Positions 52,747 through 62,081 of a stretch of 64,000 bases of DNA are shown here, piece by piece. Source of the DNA: Pukyongiella litopenaei (GTDB lineage Bacteria; Pseudomonadota; Alphaproteobacteria; Rhodobacterales; Rhodobacteraceae). Each line of letters opens with the position of its first letter. Position 1 is the first letter of the stretch. The notes under the pieces were generated by a model, which was given only the letters and a program-made list of their open reading frames with translations, searched no databases and was not told the DNA's origin. The stretch spans positions 2,418,001 to 2,482,000 of the forward strand of contig NZ_CP027665.1 of assembly GCF_003008555.2 (NCBI RefSeq), read 5' to 3'. The position numbers and the translations under genes are program-made.

Positions 52747-55700
52747 ATGGTCCGCCCGATACCGTCCGCCGCCGGCGGCCTGCTGTCCTATTTCACCCGC
52801 CACCGCACCGCGGCCAACCTGCTGTTGCTGGTGCTGCTGGTGCTGGGCGTCGCGGCGATCCCGAACATGCGGACGCAGTTCTTTCCCGACGTGATCGTGC
52901 AGACGGTGCGCGTGAGCGTCGAATGGGACGGGGCCGGGCCCGAGGACGTGGACAGCGCTATCGTGCAGGCGCTGGAACCGTCGCTGCTGGTGATCGACGG
53001 GGTCGCGTCCTCCGAATCCGTCTCGCGCGAGGGATCGGCGCGGATCGAGCTGGAATTCGAGCCCGGCTGGGACATGGGGCAGGCCACCGACGACGTGCAG
53101 GCGGCGGTGGATGCGGTGACCACGCTGCCCGAGGATGCCGAGGACCCGTCCGTCCGGCGCATGGCCTGGCGCGACCGGGTCACCGATGTGGTGATCTCGG
53201 GGCCGATCGGGCCCGAGCAGCTGGGCCAGTTCGCCGATGAACTCGTGACGCGGCTGTTCGCCGCCGGGGTCACGCGGACCACCATTCGCGGCGTGTCGGC
53301 GCCGGAAACCGTGGTCGAGGTGCCCTCGGTCAACCTGATCGCCAATGACGTGACCATGCGCGAGATCGCCGCCGCCATCGGCGCCGAGGTCCGCACCGAC
53401 CCCGCCGGTGACGTGAGCGGGGCCAATGCGCGGGTGCGCACCGGGTCCGAGAAACGACGCGCCGACGACATCGCGGGCATCGCGCTGCGGTCCAACCCGG
53501 ACGGCTCGAAACTGACCATCGGCGACGTGGCGCAGGTGCGGGTCGAGAGCGTGAACCGCCAGCGCAGCTATTATGTCGGCGGGCATCCGGCGATGTCGAT
53601 CCGGGTGGACCGTTCCGATCAGGGCGACGCGATCAAGGTCCAGCGCCGGGTCGAACAGGTGGCCGCCGAGATGCAGGCCAGCCTGCCGCAGGGCGTGACG
53701 GTGGACCTGATCCGCACCCGCGCCGAGGCGATCTCGGCGCGGCTCGACATCCTGCTGGACAACGGCCTGATGGGGCTGGTGCTGGTGATCTGCCTGCTGT
53801 TCCTGTTTCTCAACGCCCGGATCGCGATCTGGGTGGCGGCGGGGATCCCGGTGGCCATGTTCGCGGCCATCGCGCTGATGTATGCCGCCGGGCTGACCAT
53901 CAACATGATCTCGCTCTTCGGCCTTATCATCACGCTGGGCATTGTCGTCGACGATGCCATCGTGGTGGGCGAACATGCCGATTTCCGCGCCCGCAGGCTG
54001 GGCGAGAGCCCGATGGCGGCCTCGGAAAATGCCGCGCGGCGCATGGCGATGCCGGTGCTGGCGGCCACGCTGACCACGGTGATCGCCTTTTTCGGACTGA
54101 CATTCATCGGCGGCCGGTTCGGCACCCTGATCGGCGACGTTCCGTTCACCGTGATCGCGGTGCTGCTGGCCTCGCTGGTCGAGTGTTTCCTGATCCTGCC
54201 CAACCACATGGCGCATTCCATCGCCCATTCGGCAAGGGAACACTGGTATGACTGGCCCAACCGGGTGGTCAATCGCGGGTTTCGCTGGGTCCGCGATCAC
54301 CCGTTCCGTGGGCTGATGGCATGGGTGGTGCGCGGGCGCTACGCGGTGCTGGCCGGGGCGCTGGCGCTGCTGGCGGGGCAGGCGGCGCTGTTCATTCGCG
54401 GCGACGTGCCGTGGCGGTTCTTCAACGCGCCCGAACGGGGCACCGTCACCGGCAACTTCGCCATGATCGAAGGCGCGAGCCATGCCGATTCGCTGGCCAT
54501 GATGCACGAGATGCAGCGCGCCACCGAAGCGCTGGGCGCCGCCTATGAGGAACGCTATGGCCGCAACCCGATCGATTTCGTGATGACCCAGGTCGGCGGC
54601 AACACCTGGCCGCCGCTGACCGGGGTCGAAAGCAAGGATACCGACCTGCTGGGCGGTATCACGATCGAACTGATCGACGCCGATTTGCGCCCCTATTCCA
54701 GTTTCGCCTTTGTCGCCGAACTGCAGGATGCGGTCCGCGCCCACCCGATGACCGAGGTGGTCGCGTTCCGGGGCTGGCGGTCGGGGCCCGGGGGCGATGC
54801 GCTGGACGTGCAGTTCCACGGTGCCGGTGTCCAGTCGCTCAAGGAGGCCAGCAACGACCTGCAGACCGCGCTGCTGCGCTATCCCGAAGTGTCGGGGGTC
54901 GAGGATTCGCTGTCCTATGACAAGGAAGAGCTGATCCTGGACCTGACCCCGCAGGGTCGCGCGATGGGCTTTACCATCGACGCGCTGGGCCGCGACCTGC
55001 GGGCCCGGCTGGGCGGGATCGAGGCGGCCAAGTATCCGGACGGAACGCGCAGCGCCGTGATCCGGGTGGAACTGCCCGAAAGCGAACAGACCGCCGATTT
55101 CCTCGAACGCACCTACCTGCGCGCGCCGGGCGGGGCCTATGTGCCGCTGTCGGATATCGTCACCGTGACCCGGCGCACCGGGTTCTCGCAGGTCCAGCGG
55201 GAAAACGGGCTGCGGCTGATTTCGGTCACCGGCGACATCTCCGAGGACGACCCGGTCCGCGCCGAGGCCATCCTGCAGGCGTTGCAGGCCGAGATCCTGC
55301 CCGACATTGCCAGCCGCCGGCAGGTCGACTGGCGCATGTCCGGCCTGTCCGAGCAGGAAAACGAGTTCCTGCAGGACGCCCGCACCGGCCTGACCCTATG
55401 CCTGACCGGCATCTACCTGGTGCTGGCCTGGGTCTTTGCCAGCTGGACCCGGCCGCTGGTGGTCATGGCGATCATTCCCTTCGGGCTGGTCGGGGCGATC
55501 TGGGGCCACGCGCAATGGGACGTGCCGCTCAGCATGTTCTCGGTGGTCGGGCTGCTGGGCATGACCGGGATCATCATCAACGACTCGATCGTTCTGGTGA
55601 CCACGATCGACGATTACGCGCGGGACCGGGGGCTGGTCCCGTCGATCATCGACGGGGCGGCGGACCGGCTGCGCCCGGTGATGCTGACCACGATGACGAC

Positions 55701-56148
55701 GGTGCTGGGGCTGGCGCCGCTTCTGTTCGAGCGGTCGCAGCAGGCACAGTTCCTCAAGCCGACGGTGATCACGCTGGTCTATGGCCTGGGGTTTGGCATG
55801 TTGCTGGTGCTGGTGGTGGTGCCGGCGCTGATCGCGATCCAGCAGGACGTGGCCCGCCCGCTGGCGGCGATGCGCCGGGCCCTGCGCGCCTCGCCGGGCG
55901 GCCTGCGCCTGCCCGTGCGCCTGGCGGGCCTGCTGGTGCTGGGCTGGCTGGCGGCGACCGTGGGCTGGACCGCCGTCACCGATGCGCTGCCGCCCGTGAT
56001 GGCAGGGGTGCTGCCGGACCTGCCGGGGCTGGCGCCGATGCAGGCGGCGCTGGCGCTGTTTTTCGCGGGCGCGGTGCTGATGCTGTTGCTGGTCTGGCTG
56101 GTCGCGGCGCTGCGCTACCGGCGTGTGGGCATGGCGTCGGGAGGCTAA
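52747..56148 (+). CDS. RND-family efflux transporter with a two-helix C-terminal extension
   Basis: A 1133-aa proton-driven pump of the AcrB/MmpL-type HAE family. It shows the first helix (NLLLLVLLVLGVAAIPNM), the paired TM4 aspartates in GIVVDDAIVVGEH, the two large periplasmic loops and the second repeat with GMTGIIINDSIVLVTTIDDY. The normal protein ends with helix 12 near residue 1040; about 95 further residues contain two more hydrophobic helices. No outer-membrane channel gene is adjacent. The last 4 bp overlap the convergent Nudix gene. Confidence 0.93.
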   Translation: MVRPIPSAAGGLLSYFTRHRTAANLLLLVLLVLGVAAIPNMRTQFFPDVIVQTVRVSVEWDGAGPEDVDSAIVQALEPSLLVIDGVASSESVSREGSARIELEFEPGWDMGQATDDVQAAVDAVTTLPEDAEDPSVRRMAWRDRVTDVVISGPIGPEQLGQFADELVTRLFAAGVTRTTIRGVSAPETVVEVPSVNLIANDVTMREIAAAIGAEVRTDPAGDVSGANARVRTGSEKRRADDIAGIALRSNPDGSKLTIGDVAQVRVESVNRQRSYYVGGHPAMSIRVDRSDQGDAIKVQRRVEQVAAEMQASLPQGVTVDLIRTRAEAISARLDILLDNGLMGLVLVICLLFLFLNARIAIWVAAGIPVAMFAAIALMYAAGLTINMISLFGLIITLGIVVDDAIVVGEHADFRARRLGESPMAASENAARRMAMPVLAATLTTVIAFFGLTFIGGRFGTLIGDVPFTVIAVLLASLVECFLILPNHMAHSIAHSAREHWYDWPNRVVNRGFRWVRDHPFRGLMAWVVRGRYAVLAGALALLAGQAALFIRGDVPWRFFNAPERGTVTGNFAMIEGASHADSLAMMHEMQRATEALGAAYEERYGRNPIDFVMTQVGGNTWPPLTGVESKDTDLLGGITIELIDADLRPYSSFAFVAELQDAVRAHPMTEVVAFRGWRSGPGGDALDVQFHGAGVQSLKEASNDLQTALLRYPEVSGVEDSLSYDKEELILDLTPQGRAMGFTIDALGRDLRARLGGIEAAKYPDGTRSAVIRVELPESEQTADFLERTYLRAPGGAYVPLSDIVTVTRRTGFSQVQRENGLRLISVTGDISEDDPVRAEAILQALQAEILPDIASRRQVDWRMSGLSEQENEFLQDARTGLTLCLTGIYLVLAWVFASWTRPLVVMAIIPFGLVGAIWGHAQWDVPLSMFSVVGLLGMTGIIINDSIVLVTTIDDYARDRGLVPSIIDGAADRLRPVMLTTMTTVLGLAPLLFERSQQAQFLKPTVITLVYGLGFGMLLVLVVVPALIAIQQDVARPLAAMRRALRASPGGLRLPVRLAGLLVLGWLAATVGWTAVTDALPPVMAGVLPDLPGLAPMQAALALFFAGAVLMLLLVWLVAALRYRRVGMASGG

Positions 56149-56588
56149 GCCCGGTCCCGTCCCAGCGCCCGTGTCGCCCGTGCCGCCAGTTCGGCCACAT
56201 GGGTGCTGGTGGGCAGGCCGGCCAGCTGATCCGGCCCGACCCAGCGGGCATCGCTGACATCGTCCGCGGCCACCGGTTCGCCGCGCAGATAGGTGCAGAG
56301 CACCGCCGCCAGCAGGTAATGCGACGCCACGGTCCCGTCCGGGCGATAGCGGATCGCGTCGATATTGGTCAGGTAGCCTGTGGGTGCGGCCTCGACCCCG
56401 GTTTCCTCCAGCAGCTCGCGGGCGGCCGCGTCATGGGCGGTTTCGCCGGGCTCCACATGGCCGCCGGGAAACCCCCACAGCCCCGCGTCGGGCGGGTTGC
56501 AGCGCTGCACCAGCAGCACCTGTCCGTTGCGGGGGACCACCGCCAGGGCGCCGAGGCGCGGCCAGGTCGGGTGGCGCCGGCGGGTCAT
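56145..56588 (-). CDS. Nudix hydrolase
   Basis: A 147-aa hydrolase of nucleoside-diphosphate-linked compounds. The Nudix box is complete (GX5EX7REUXEEXGU, here starting at GHVEPGE and ending REllEETGV, about residues 48-70). The subgroup resembles ADP-ribose pyrophosphatases (WGFPGGHVEPGE). The start at 56588 overlaps the DsbD-N stop by 4 bp. It converges on the RND gene with overlapping stops. Confidence 0.9.
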   Translation of the reverse strand: MTRRRHPTWPRLGALAVVPRNGQVLLVQRCNPPDAGLWGFPGGHVEPGETAHDAAARELLEETGVEAAPTGYLTNIDAIRYRPDGTVASHYLLAAVLCTYLRGEPVAADDVSDARWVGPDQLAGLPTSTHVAELAARATRALGRDRA

Positions 56589-57406
56589 CGCGAGGTGCAG
56601 CCGCGGATGTCGACGGCGTGATCCCGGCCCAGAACGGTGAACCGCAGGGCCGACCGGTCGAGCGCAAAGGCGCCGCCCGAGGCGGAGGCGATGTTGCCGG
56701 TCACCTCCAGGTGGTCGCCGTCGCGCCTTGTGCCGGTGACAACCGCCCACAGGTGCGGCGCGCCGGGTTCGATCACGGCCACCTCATGCCCGCCCGCGGG
56801 CGGCATGGCGATCCGGGCATCGAGCCGCATGGTGCCGGCCTGCGCGGTGGGCGCCAGCTGGCAGGTGGCGCCGGTCACCCCGGCCTCGGCGGCGGAATAG
56901 GGGCGCCGGGCCAGCGCGGCGGCGATGGCGGGGCTGCGCGGCGCCTGCGGGTCCAGCTGGTGATCGAATTTCAACGTGCCGGGGATGCAGATGTCGCGGC
57001 AGATGCCCAGCTCCACCCGGCCGCGCAGGCGCACCGGCCGGTCGGGTTGCGCGGGGGTGACCTCCAGCGGCAGCACCAGCCCGCCGCGATAGCCGATCAC
57101 CTGCATGCCGGCCTGGTCGAGCACCTCGGGGGCCGGCCAGGTGATCGAGACGCCGCCCAGGTTGCGCGACCGCCGCCAGTCGAATCGCGGCGGGATGCCC
57201 GCGTCGCCCGGCGCGCGCCAATAGGTCTTCCAGCCGTCGGCCAGCGTCAGGCGCACGGCGGCCAGCAAGGTGCCGCGCCCGGTCGGGCCGCCATCGAGGA
57301 TGTCCAGCCGGATCACGTCGGCCACCCGCGTCTGCGCCGCGGATGGCAGGGGCGGAAACAGAAGCGTCGCGCAGAGCGCGGCGAGGGCGAGACCGGGTTT
57401 GAACAT
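56585..57406 (-). CDS. Stand-alone DsbD N-terminal-type periplasmic protein
   Basis: A 273-aa exported protein: signal peptide to about residue 24 (PSAAQ), then the immunoglobulin-like DsbD-alpha domain with the cysteine pair Cys136-Cys140 (GICRDIC) that receives electrons in E. coli DsbD. The membrane and thioredoxin domains of DsbD are absent, so another membrane reductase (CcdA/ScsB-like) must supply electrons. Expected role: reduction of periplasmic disulfides. It is followed by the Nudix gene with a 4-bp overlap. Confidence 0.88.
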   Translation of the reverse strand: MFKPGLALAALCATLLFPPLPSAAQTRVADVIRLDILDGGPTGRGTLLAAVRLTLADGWKTYWRAPGDAGIPPRFDWRRSRNLGGVSITWPAPEVLDQAGMQVIGYRGGLVLPLEVTPAQPDRPVRLRGRVELGICRDICIPGTLKFDHQLDPQAPRSPAIAAALARRPYSAAEAGVTGATCQLAPTAQAGTMRLDARIAMPPAGGHEVAVIEPGAPHLWAVVTGTRRDGDHLEVTGNIASASGGAFALDRSALRFTVLGRDHAVDIRGCTSR

Positions 57407-57558
57407 GCAGACTAGATGGGCGATCGCGCCGCGCTTGCCAAGTCACGTTCCGGTCAGCATCGGGTCGCGGCCGCGCCCTGTTGCCGCTGTGCCCTTGCGT
57501 GGGCGCCGGGGCGGGTCCATGCTGGTGCCGGACCCGCCAGCAAGGAGACCCCCGCGCC

Positions 57559-58116
57559 ATGATGGACCTGACCGGAAAGCTGTTGATCGCGATGCCCGGC
57601 ATGGGCGACATGCGGTTCGAGCATTCGGTGGTGTTCCTGTGCGATCACGGGCTCAAGGGCGCGATGGGCCTGATCGTGAACAAGCCTGTGCTGGACGTGC
57701 GCCTGTCGGATCTGCTGGAGCAGCTCGAGATCGCGCGCGGGCCGGGGTCGGAGGACATGACCATCCATTTCGGCGGCCCGGTCGAGGGCGCGCGGGGGTT
57801 CGTGCTGCATTCCTCCGACTACCGGTCGAGCCTGCAGTCGCTGGAGGTGGGCGGCGGGTTCTCGATGACCGCGACGCTGGACGTGCTGGAGGATCTCGCC
57901 AACGGGCGCGGCCCGGAGCGCGCGCTGATGGCGCTGGGCTATGCCGGGTGGGGGCCGGGGCAGCTGGAGGCCGAGATCGGGCTGAATGGCTGGCTGACCG
58001 CCGAGGCGGATCAGGAGCTGGTGTTCGCGGTGCCCGATGACGAGAAATGGGTGGCGGCGCTGGCGACGCTCGGGGTCGACCCGCTGACGCTGTCGGCCAG
58101 CGCCGGGCACGCCTGA
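57559..58116 (+). CDS. yqgE: YqgE/AlgH family protein
   Basis: A 185-aa protein of the UPF0301 family, with [20 protein letters not shown] near the start, [10 protein letters not shown] and IHFGGPVE. AlgH has been linked to alginate and transcription control in Pseudomonas but its biochemical role is unclear. The chosen ATG has AAGGAGA 10 bp upstream; a second ATG follows directly. It is divergent from the DsbD-N gene across 152 bp. Confidence 0.92.
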   Translation: MMDLTGKLLIAMPGMGDMRFEHSVVFLCDHGLKGAMGLIVNKPVLDVRLSDLLEQLEIARGPGSEDMTIHFGGPVEGARGFVLHSSDYRSSLQSLEVGGGFSMTATLDVLEDLANGRGPERALMALGYAGWGPGQLEAEIGLNGWLTAEADQELVFAVPDDEKWVAALATLGVDPLTLSASAGHA

Positions 58117-58129
58117 GCGGCGATGCGGG

Positions 58130-58162
58130 CGGGGGCGCTGCCCCCGTCGCGGCAGGCCGCGA
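58130..58162. repeat. Tandem short hairpins downstream of yqgE (possible dispersed intergenic element)
   Basis: Two neighbouring hairpins: CGGGGGC-GCT-GCCCCCG (58130-58146) and TCGCGG-CAGG-CCGCGA (58147-58162), then CCCCCGGGATATTTCCGGCAAGAGGAAG to 58190. Its place between convergent yqgE and tsaC fits a bidirectional terminator. I recall similar GC-hairpin plus ATATTT..AAGA..AAG strings between genes of other Rhodobacteraceae, so it may be a repeat, but only one copy is here. Confidence 0.5.
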
Positions 58163-58198
58163 CTCCCCCGGGATATTTCCGGCAAGAGGAAGCTGGGG

Positions 58199-59167
58199 TC
58201 AGTCCTCGCGCGGCGCGGCGGCGCGGCGCAGCCGGTCGTTGATGGCCCGGCCCAGCCCGTGATCGGGGATCGGGGTGACCGCGATCGGTTTGTTCATCGC
58301 GTCGAGCCGGTGCAGGTGTCCGAAGAGATTGGCGGCCGCTTCGTGCAGGTCGCCCGATGGCGACAGGTTCAGGTCGCAATCGGTCGCGCCGAACCCCAGC
58401 AGCACTTCGCCCGGCCGCGCGGTTCTTGCGTTCAGCCTGACGCTGGCACCGGGGGCATAATGCGAGCTCAGCTGGCCCGGCGCGCTGATCGTATCGTCGG
58501 TGGCGGGGCGGGCGAGGGCCTGGTGCAGCGCCTGTTCCACCGCTTCGGCGGGCAGGCCGCCCGGGCGCAGCAGGGCGGGCGTGTCGGCCAGCCCGACGAT
58601 GGTGGATTCCAGGCCGACCGGGCAGGGGCCGTCATCCAGCACCGCGGCGACCCGGCCGTCGAGCCCGGCCAGCACATGGCCGGCATCGGTCGGGCTGATC
58701 CGGCCCGAGGGGTTAGCCGAGGGGGCCGCGACCGGCCCGTCGAAACCGGCCAGCAGGGCCCGGGCGGCGGGATGGGCGGGCACCCGGACCGCCAGCGTGT
58801 CGAGACCCGCCGTCACCAGCGGCGAGATGCCGTGGTTTTCGCGAAGCGGCAGCACCAGCGTCAGCGGGCCGGGCCAGAAGGCGGCGGCGAGCCGGTCGGC
58901 GAGATCGGACCAAACGACGTGGCGTCGCGCCGCCCCGGTGTCGGCCACATGCACGATCAGCGGGTTGAAGGCGGGGCGGCCCTTGGCCTCGAAGACCCGT
59001 GCCACCGCCTGGCCGTTGCGCGCGTCCGCGCCCAGCCCGTAGACTGTCTCCGTCGGGAAGGCCACGATGTCACCGGCGCGCAGCAATGCCGCCGCGCGGG
59101 CGGTGCCGGCGGGGGAGGCAGGGAGGATCTCGGTGCGGGGGCGACCCCCGCCAGTCATGTCGGTCAT
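58199..59167 (-). CDS. tsaC: L-threonylcarbamoyladenylate synthase (Sua5 type)
   Basis: Makes threonylcarbamoyl-AMP for the t6A37 tRNA modification. The 322-aa protein is the long Sua5 form: the YrdC domain (about residues 15-205) with FPTETVYGLGADA, KGRPAFNPLIVHV and APSANPSGRISPT, then a linker holding SHYAPG and a C-terminal Sua5 domain. All nucleotide-site residues look intact. The start could also be the ATG three codons further in. Confidence 0.94.
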   Translation of the reverse strand: MTDMTGGGRPRTEILPASPAGTARAAALLRAGDIVAFPTETVYGLGADARNGQAVARVFEAKGRPAFNPLIVHVADTGAARRHVVWSDLADRLAAAFWPGPLTLVLPLRENHGISPLVTAGLDTLAVRVPAHPAARALLAGFDGPVAAPSANPSGRISPTDAGHVLAGLDGRVAAVLDDGPCPVGLESTIVGLADTPALLRPGGLPAEAVEQALHQALARPATDDTISAPGQLSSHYAPGASVRLNARTARPGEVLLGFGATDCDLNLSPSGDLHEAAANLFGHLHRLDAMNKPIAVTPIPDHGLGRAINDRLRRAAAPRED

Positions 59168-59301
59168 GTCAATGACGCCGCGTTTTGATTGCCAATAGCC
59201 CGGGGGGTTTCACATATGAAGGCCATCAGATTCAATACCGTCCCCAGGCGACGCTGCCGCGCGTCCGATCCCCGGGCCGCCCCAAGCGAGGAACACCAGC
59301 C

Positions 59302-61020
59302 ATGACCTATCGCGCTCCTGTTGCCGACTACCAGTTCATTCTCGACCATCTCGTCGGCTTCGACGCGATCGCCGCGACCGACCGTTTCGCCGAGGCGGAT
59401 GCCGACATGGCCCGCGCCATCCTGACCGAGGCCGGCCGGATGTGCGATGACGTGCTGGCCCCGCTGAACCGGGCGGGCGATCTGAGCCCGGCGGCGCTCG
59501 AGGACGGCGTGGTGCGCACCTCGCCCGGTTTCGCCGACGGGTTCCGCGCGATTGCCGAAGGCGGCTGGGTCGGGATCAGCGCCGATCCCGAACATGGCGG
59601 CATGGGCCTTCCGGTGGCGCTGGCCAGTTCGGTCAACGAGATGATGTCGGCCGCCTGCCTGGCGCTGCAGCTGGCGCCGCTGATGGGGCAGGGCCAGATC
59701 GAGGCGCTGGAGCATCATGCCAGCGACGAGCTCAAGGCGCTCTACCTGCCCAAGCTGCTGGCGGGCGAGTGGATCGGCACCATGAACCTGACCGAACCGC
59801 AGGCCGGTTCGGACGTGGGGGCGCTGTCGAGCAAGGCCGAGCCCAATGGCGACGGGACCTATGCGATCTCGGGTCAGAAGATCTTCATCACCTGGGGCGA
59901 CAATGATTTCACCGAGAACACCAGCCACCTGGTGCTGGCGCGGCTGCCCGACGGCGTGCCCGGCACCAAGGGGATCAGTCTGTTCCTGGTGCCGAAATTC
60001 ATTCCCGATGCCGATGGCAAACCGGGCCAGGCCAACAGCCTGCGGGTGGTGAGCCTGGAACACAAGATGGGCATTCACGGGTCGCCCACCTGCGTGATGG
60101 AATATGATCGCGCCACCGGCTGGCTGGTCGGGCGGGAACATGGCGGCATGGCGGCGATGTTCACGATGATGAACAATGCCCGGCTGGGCGTCGGTGGGCA
60201 GGGGGTCGGCGTGGCCGAACGGGCCTGCCAGCATGCCCTGGCCTATGCGCTGGAGCGCCGGCAGGGCCGCACCGCGCCCGCGGGCGATGCGACCGGGGCC
60301 ATTATCGACCATGCCGATGTGCGGCGGATGCTACTGACGATGAAGGCCGAGACCTTTGCCGCGCGGTCGATCATGCTGGCCTGTGCCGCCGCGACCGACA
60401 TGCAGACCGCCACCGGCGACGCGGATTGGGCCGCGCGGGCCGCGCTGTTGACGCCGATTGCCAAGATCAACGGGTCGGAAACCGGGATTGCCGTGTCCGA
60501 ACTGGGCGTGCAGGTGCATGGCGGCATGGGGTATATCGAGGAAACCGGCGCCGCGCAGCTGTCGCGCGATGCGCGTATCTGCGCCATCTACGAAGGCACC
60601 AACGGCATCCAGGCGATGGACCTGGTCGCCCGCAAGATGATGGATGGGGGCGAGGCCGCCGCCCGGCTGCTGGACGAGATCGAAAGCCATGCCGAAGGCG
60701 CGCGCGCGGACCTGCCGGACCTGGCCGGCCCGGTCTGGGAGGCGGCCGAATCGATGCGCGAGGCGACCGAATGGCTGGTGGCGCAGGATGACATGAACGA
60801 CCGCTTTGCCGGTGCCGTGCCCTATGCCCGCGCTTTTGCCCGCGTGCTGGGCGGTCATTTCCATCTCAAGGCGGCGCTGGCCGATCGCGGTGGCGCGCGC
60901 GAGAAACTGGCGCGGTTCTTCATCGCCCGGCTGCTGCCCGATCACGCGGGCCTGCTGGCCCATGCGCAATCCGGGGCCGGCGAGATCTATGCCCTGAGCG
61001 TCGAAGACCTGGGGGGCTGA
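59302..61020 (+). CDS. Acyl-CoA dehydrogenase (long form)
   Basis: A 572-aa flavoprotein that oxidises an acyl-CoA at the alpha-beta bond. It has the MNLTEPQAGSDVGAL flavin loop, HGSPTC, and the catalytic base Glu431 in IYEGTNG. The extra C-terminal domain of about 130 residues and length group it with AidB-like/DmdC-type dehydrogenases used in Rhodobacterales; 3-methylthiopropionyl-CoA (dmdC) is one possible substrate but the sequence alone does not prove it. Start by GAGGAAC upstream. It is followed after 3 bp by the MBL gene. Confidence 0.9.
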   Translation: MTYRAPVADYQFILDHLVGFDAIAATDRFAEADADMARAILTEAGRMCDDVLAPLNRAGDLSPAALEDGVVRTSPGFADGFRAIAEGGWVGISADPEHGGMGLPVALASSVNEMMSAACLALQLAPLMGQGQIEALEHHASDELKALYLPKLLAGEWIGTMNLTEPQAGSDVGALSSKAEPNGDGTYAISGQKIFITWGDNDFTENTSHLVLARLPDGVPGTKGISLFLVPKFIPDADGKPGQANSLRVVSLEHKMGIHGSPTCVMEYDRATGWLVGREHGGMAAMFTMMNNARLGVGGQGVGVAERACQHALAYALERRQGRTAPAGDATGAIIDHADVRRMLLTMKAETFAARSIMLACAAATDMQTATGDADWAARAALLTPIAKINGSETGIAVSELGVQVHGGMGYIEETGAAQLSRDARICAIYEGTNGIQAMDLVARKMMDGGEAAARLLDEIESHAEGARADLPDLAGPVWEAAESMREATEWLVAQDDMNDRFAGAVPYARAFARVLGGHFHLKAALADRGGAREKLARFFIARLLPDHAGLLAHAQSGAGEIYALSVEDLGG

Positions 61021-61023
61021 GCC

Positions 61024-62079
61024 TTGGACGGTGCCGCTTCGGCCAGGCGGGGGCTGAGCTACCCCCACGAAACGCCGCCCGAAACCGGTGGCGCGATCGA
61101 AGTCGCACCGGGGGTGCTGTGGCTGCGCCTGCCGCTGCCGATGCGGCTGGACCACGTCAATGTCTATGCGCTGGACGATGGCGACGGCTGGACGGTGATC
61201 GACACCGGCATGGCGACCAAGACCACGCGCCGGATCTGGGGGCAGATCATGGACGGCCCGCTGGGCGGGCGCCCGGTGAGGCGCGTGGTGGTGACGCATC
61301 ACCATCCGGACCATGTCGGGCTGGCGGGCTGGCTTCAGGCGGAATTCGGGGCCGAACTGGTCTGCACCCGCACCTCGTGGCTGTTTGCCCGGATGCTGCT
61401 GCTGGACGAACAGGCAGTGCCGACGCCCGAAACGCTGGATTACTGGCGCAGCGCGGGCATGGACCCGGCGATCCACGCGAGGCGGGCGGGCGAACGGCCC
61501 TTCAACTATGCCGATATCGTGGCGCCGATGCCGCTGGGGTTCACCGGCATCGGGCAGGGTGACGTGATCGAGATGGGCGACCGCCGCTGGGACGTGCATC
61601 TCGGCAATGGCCACGCGCCCGATCACGCGACATTCTGGAGCCGGGATGACAATCTCGTGATCTCGGGCGACCAGATCCTGTCGTCGATCAGCCCCAATAT
61701 CGGTGTCTATGCCACCGAGCCGATGGCCGACCCGCTGGCGGGCTGGCTGGAGGCCTGCGAACGGTTTCGCCCGCTGGCCCGCGCCGATCAACTGGTGCTG
61801 GGAGGGCACAAGCTGCCCTTTACCGGCCTGCCGACGCGGCTGCGGCAGCTGATCGACAACCATCACGGCGCGCTGCGCCGGCTGCTGCGGTATCTGGATG
61901 AACCGCGCTCGGCCGCCGATTGCTTTGCGCCGCTGTTCAAGCGCACCATCGGTGACGGCGAATACGGGCTGGCACTGGTTGAAGCGGTGGCGCATGTGAA
62001 CCATCTCTATCTGGGTGGGCTGGTGGACCGGACCCGGCGCGATGACGGCGCCTGGCTCTACCGGCGCAAGGAGGAGTAG
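61024..62079 (+). CDS. Metallo-beta-lactamase fold hydrolase
   Basis: A 351-aa MBL-fold protein with the metal motif THHHPDH at 91-97, the HAPDHATF third ligand region near 172, and SGDQIL near 190. A C-terminal helical domain of about 100 residues resembles the group annotated as LACTB2-like or hydroxyacylglutathione hydrolase-like. It starts at TTG 61024, three bases after the dehydrogenase stop, with GGGGGG upstream; no suitable ATG precedes the domain. Its proximity suggests a CoA-thioester or lactone hydrolase in the same pathway. Confidence 0.86.
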   Translation: MDGAASARRGLSYPHETPPETGGAIEVAPGVLWLRLPLPMRLDHVNVYALDDGDGWTVIDTGMATKTTRRIWGQIMDGPLGGRPVRRVVVTHHHPDHVGLAGWLQAEFGAELVCTRTSWLFARMLLLDEQAVPTPETLDYWRSAGMDPAIHARRAGERPFNYADIVAPMPLGFTGIGQGDVIEMGDRRWDVHLGNGHAPDHATFWSRDDNLVISGDQILSSISPNIGVYATEPMADPLAGWLEACERFRPLARADQLVLGGHKLPFTGLPTRLRQLIDNHHGALRRLLRYLDEPRSAADCFAPLFKRTIGDGEYGLALVEAVAHVNHLYLGGLVDRTRRDDGAWLYRRKEE

Positions 62080-62081
62080 AG

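Noticed and set aside
51250-54819. A 1189-codon open frame on the minus strand opposite the RND efflux genes
   Set aside because: It is rich in His, Arg and Gln with no domain pattern, as expected of the antisense of high-GC coding DNA; the plus-strand RND and HlyD products are clear.
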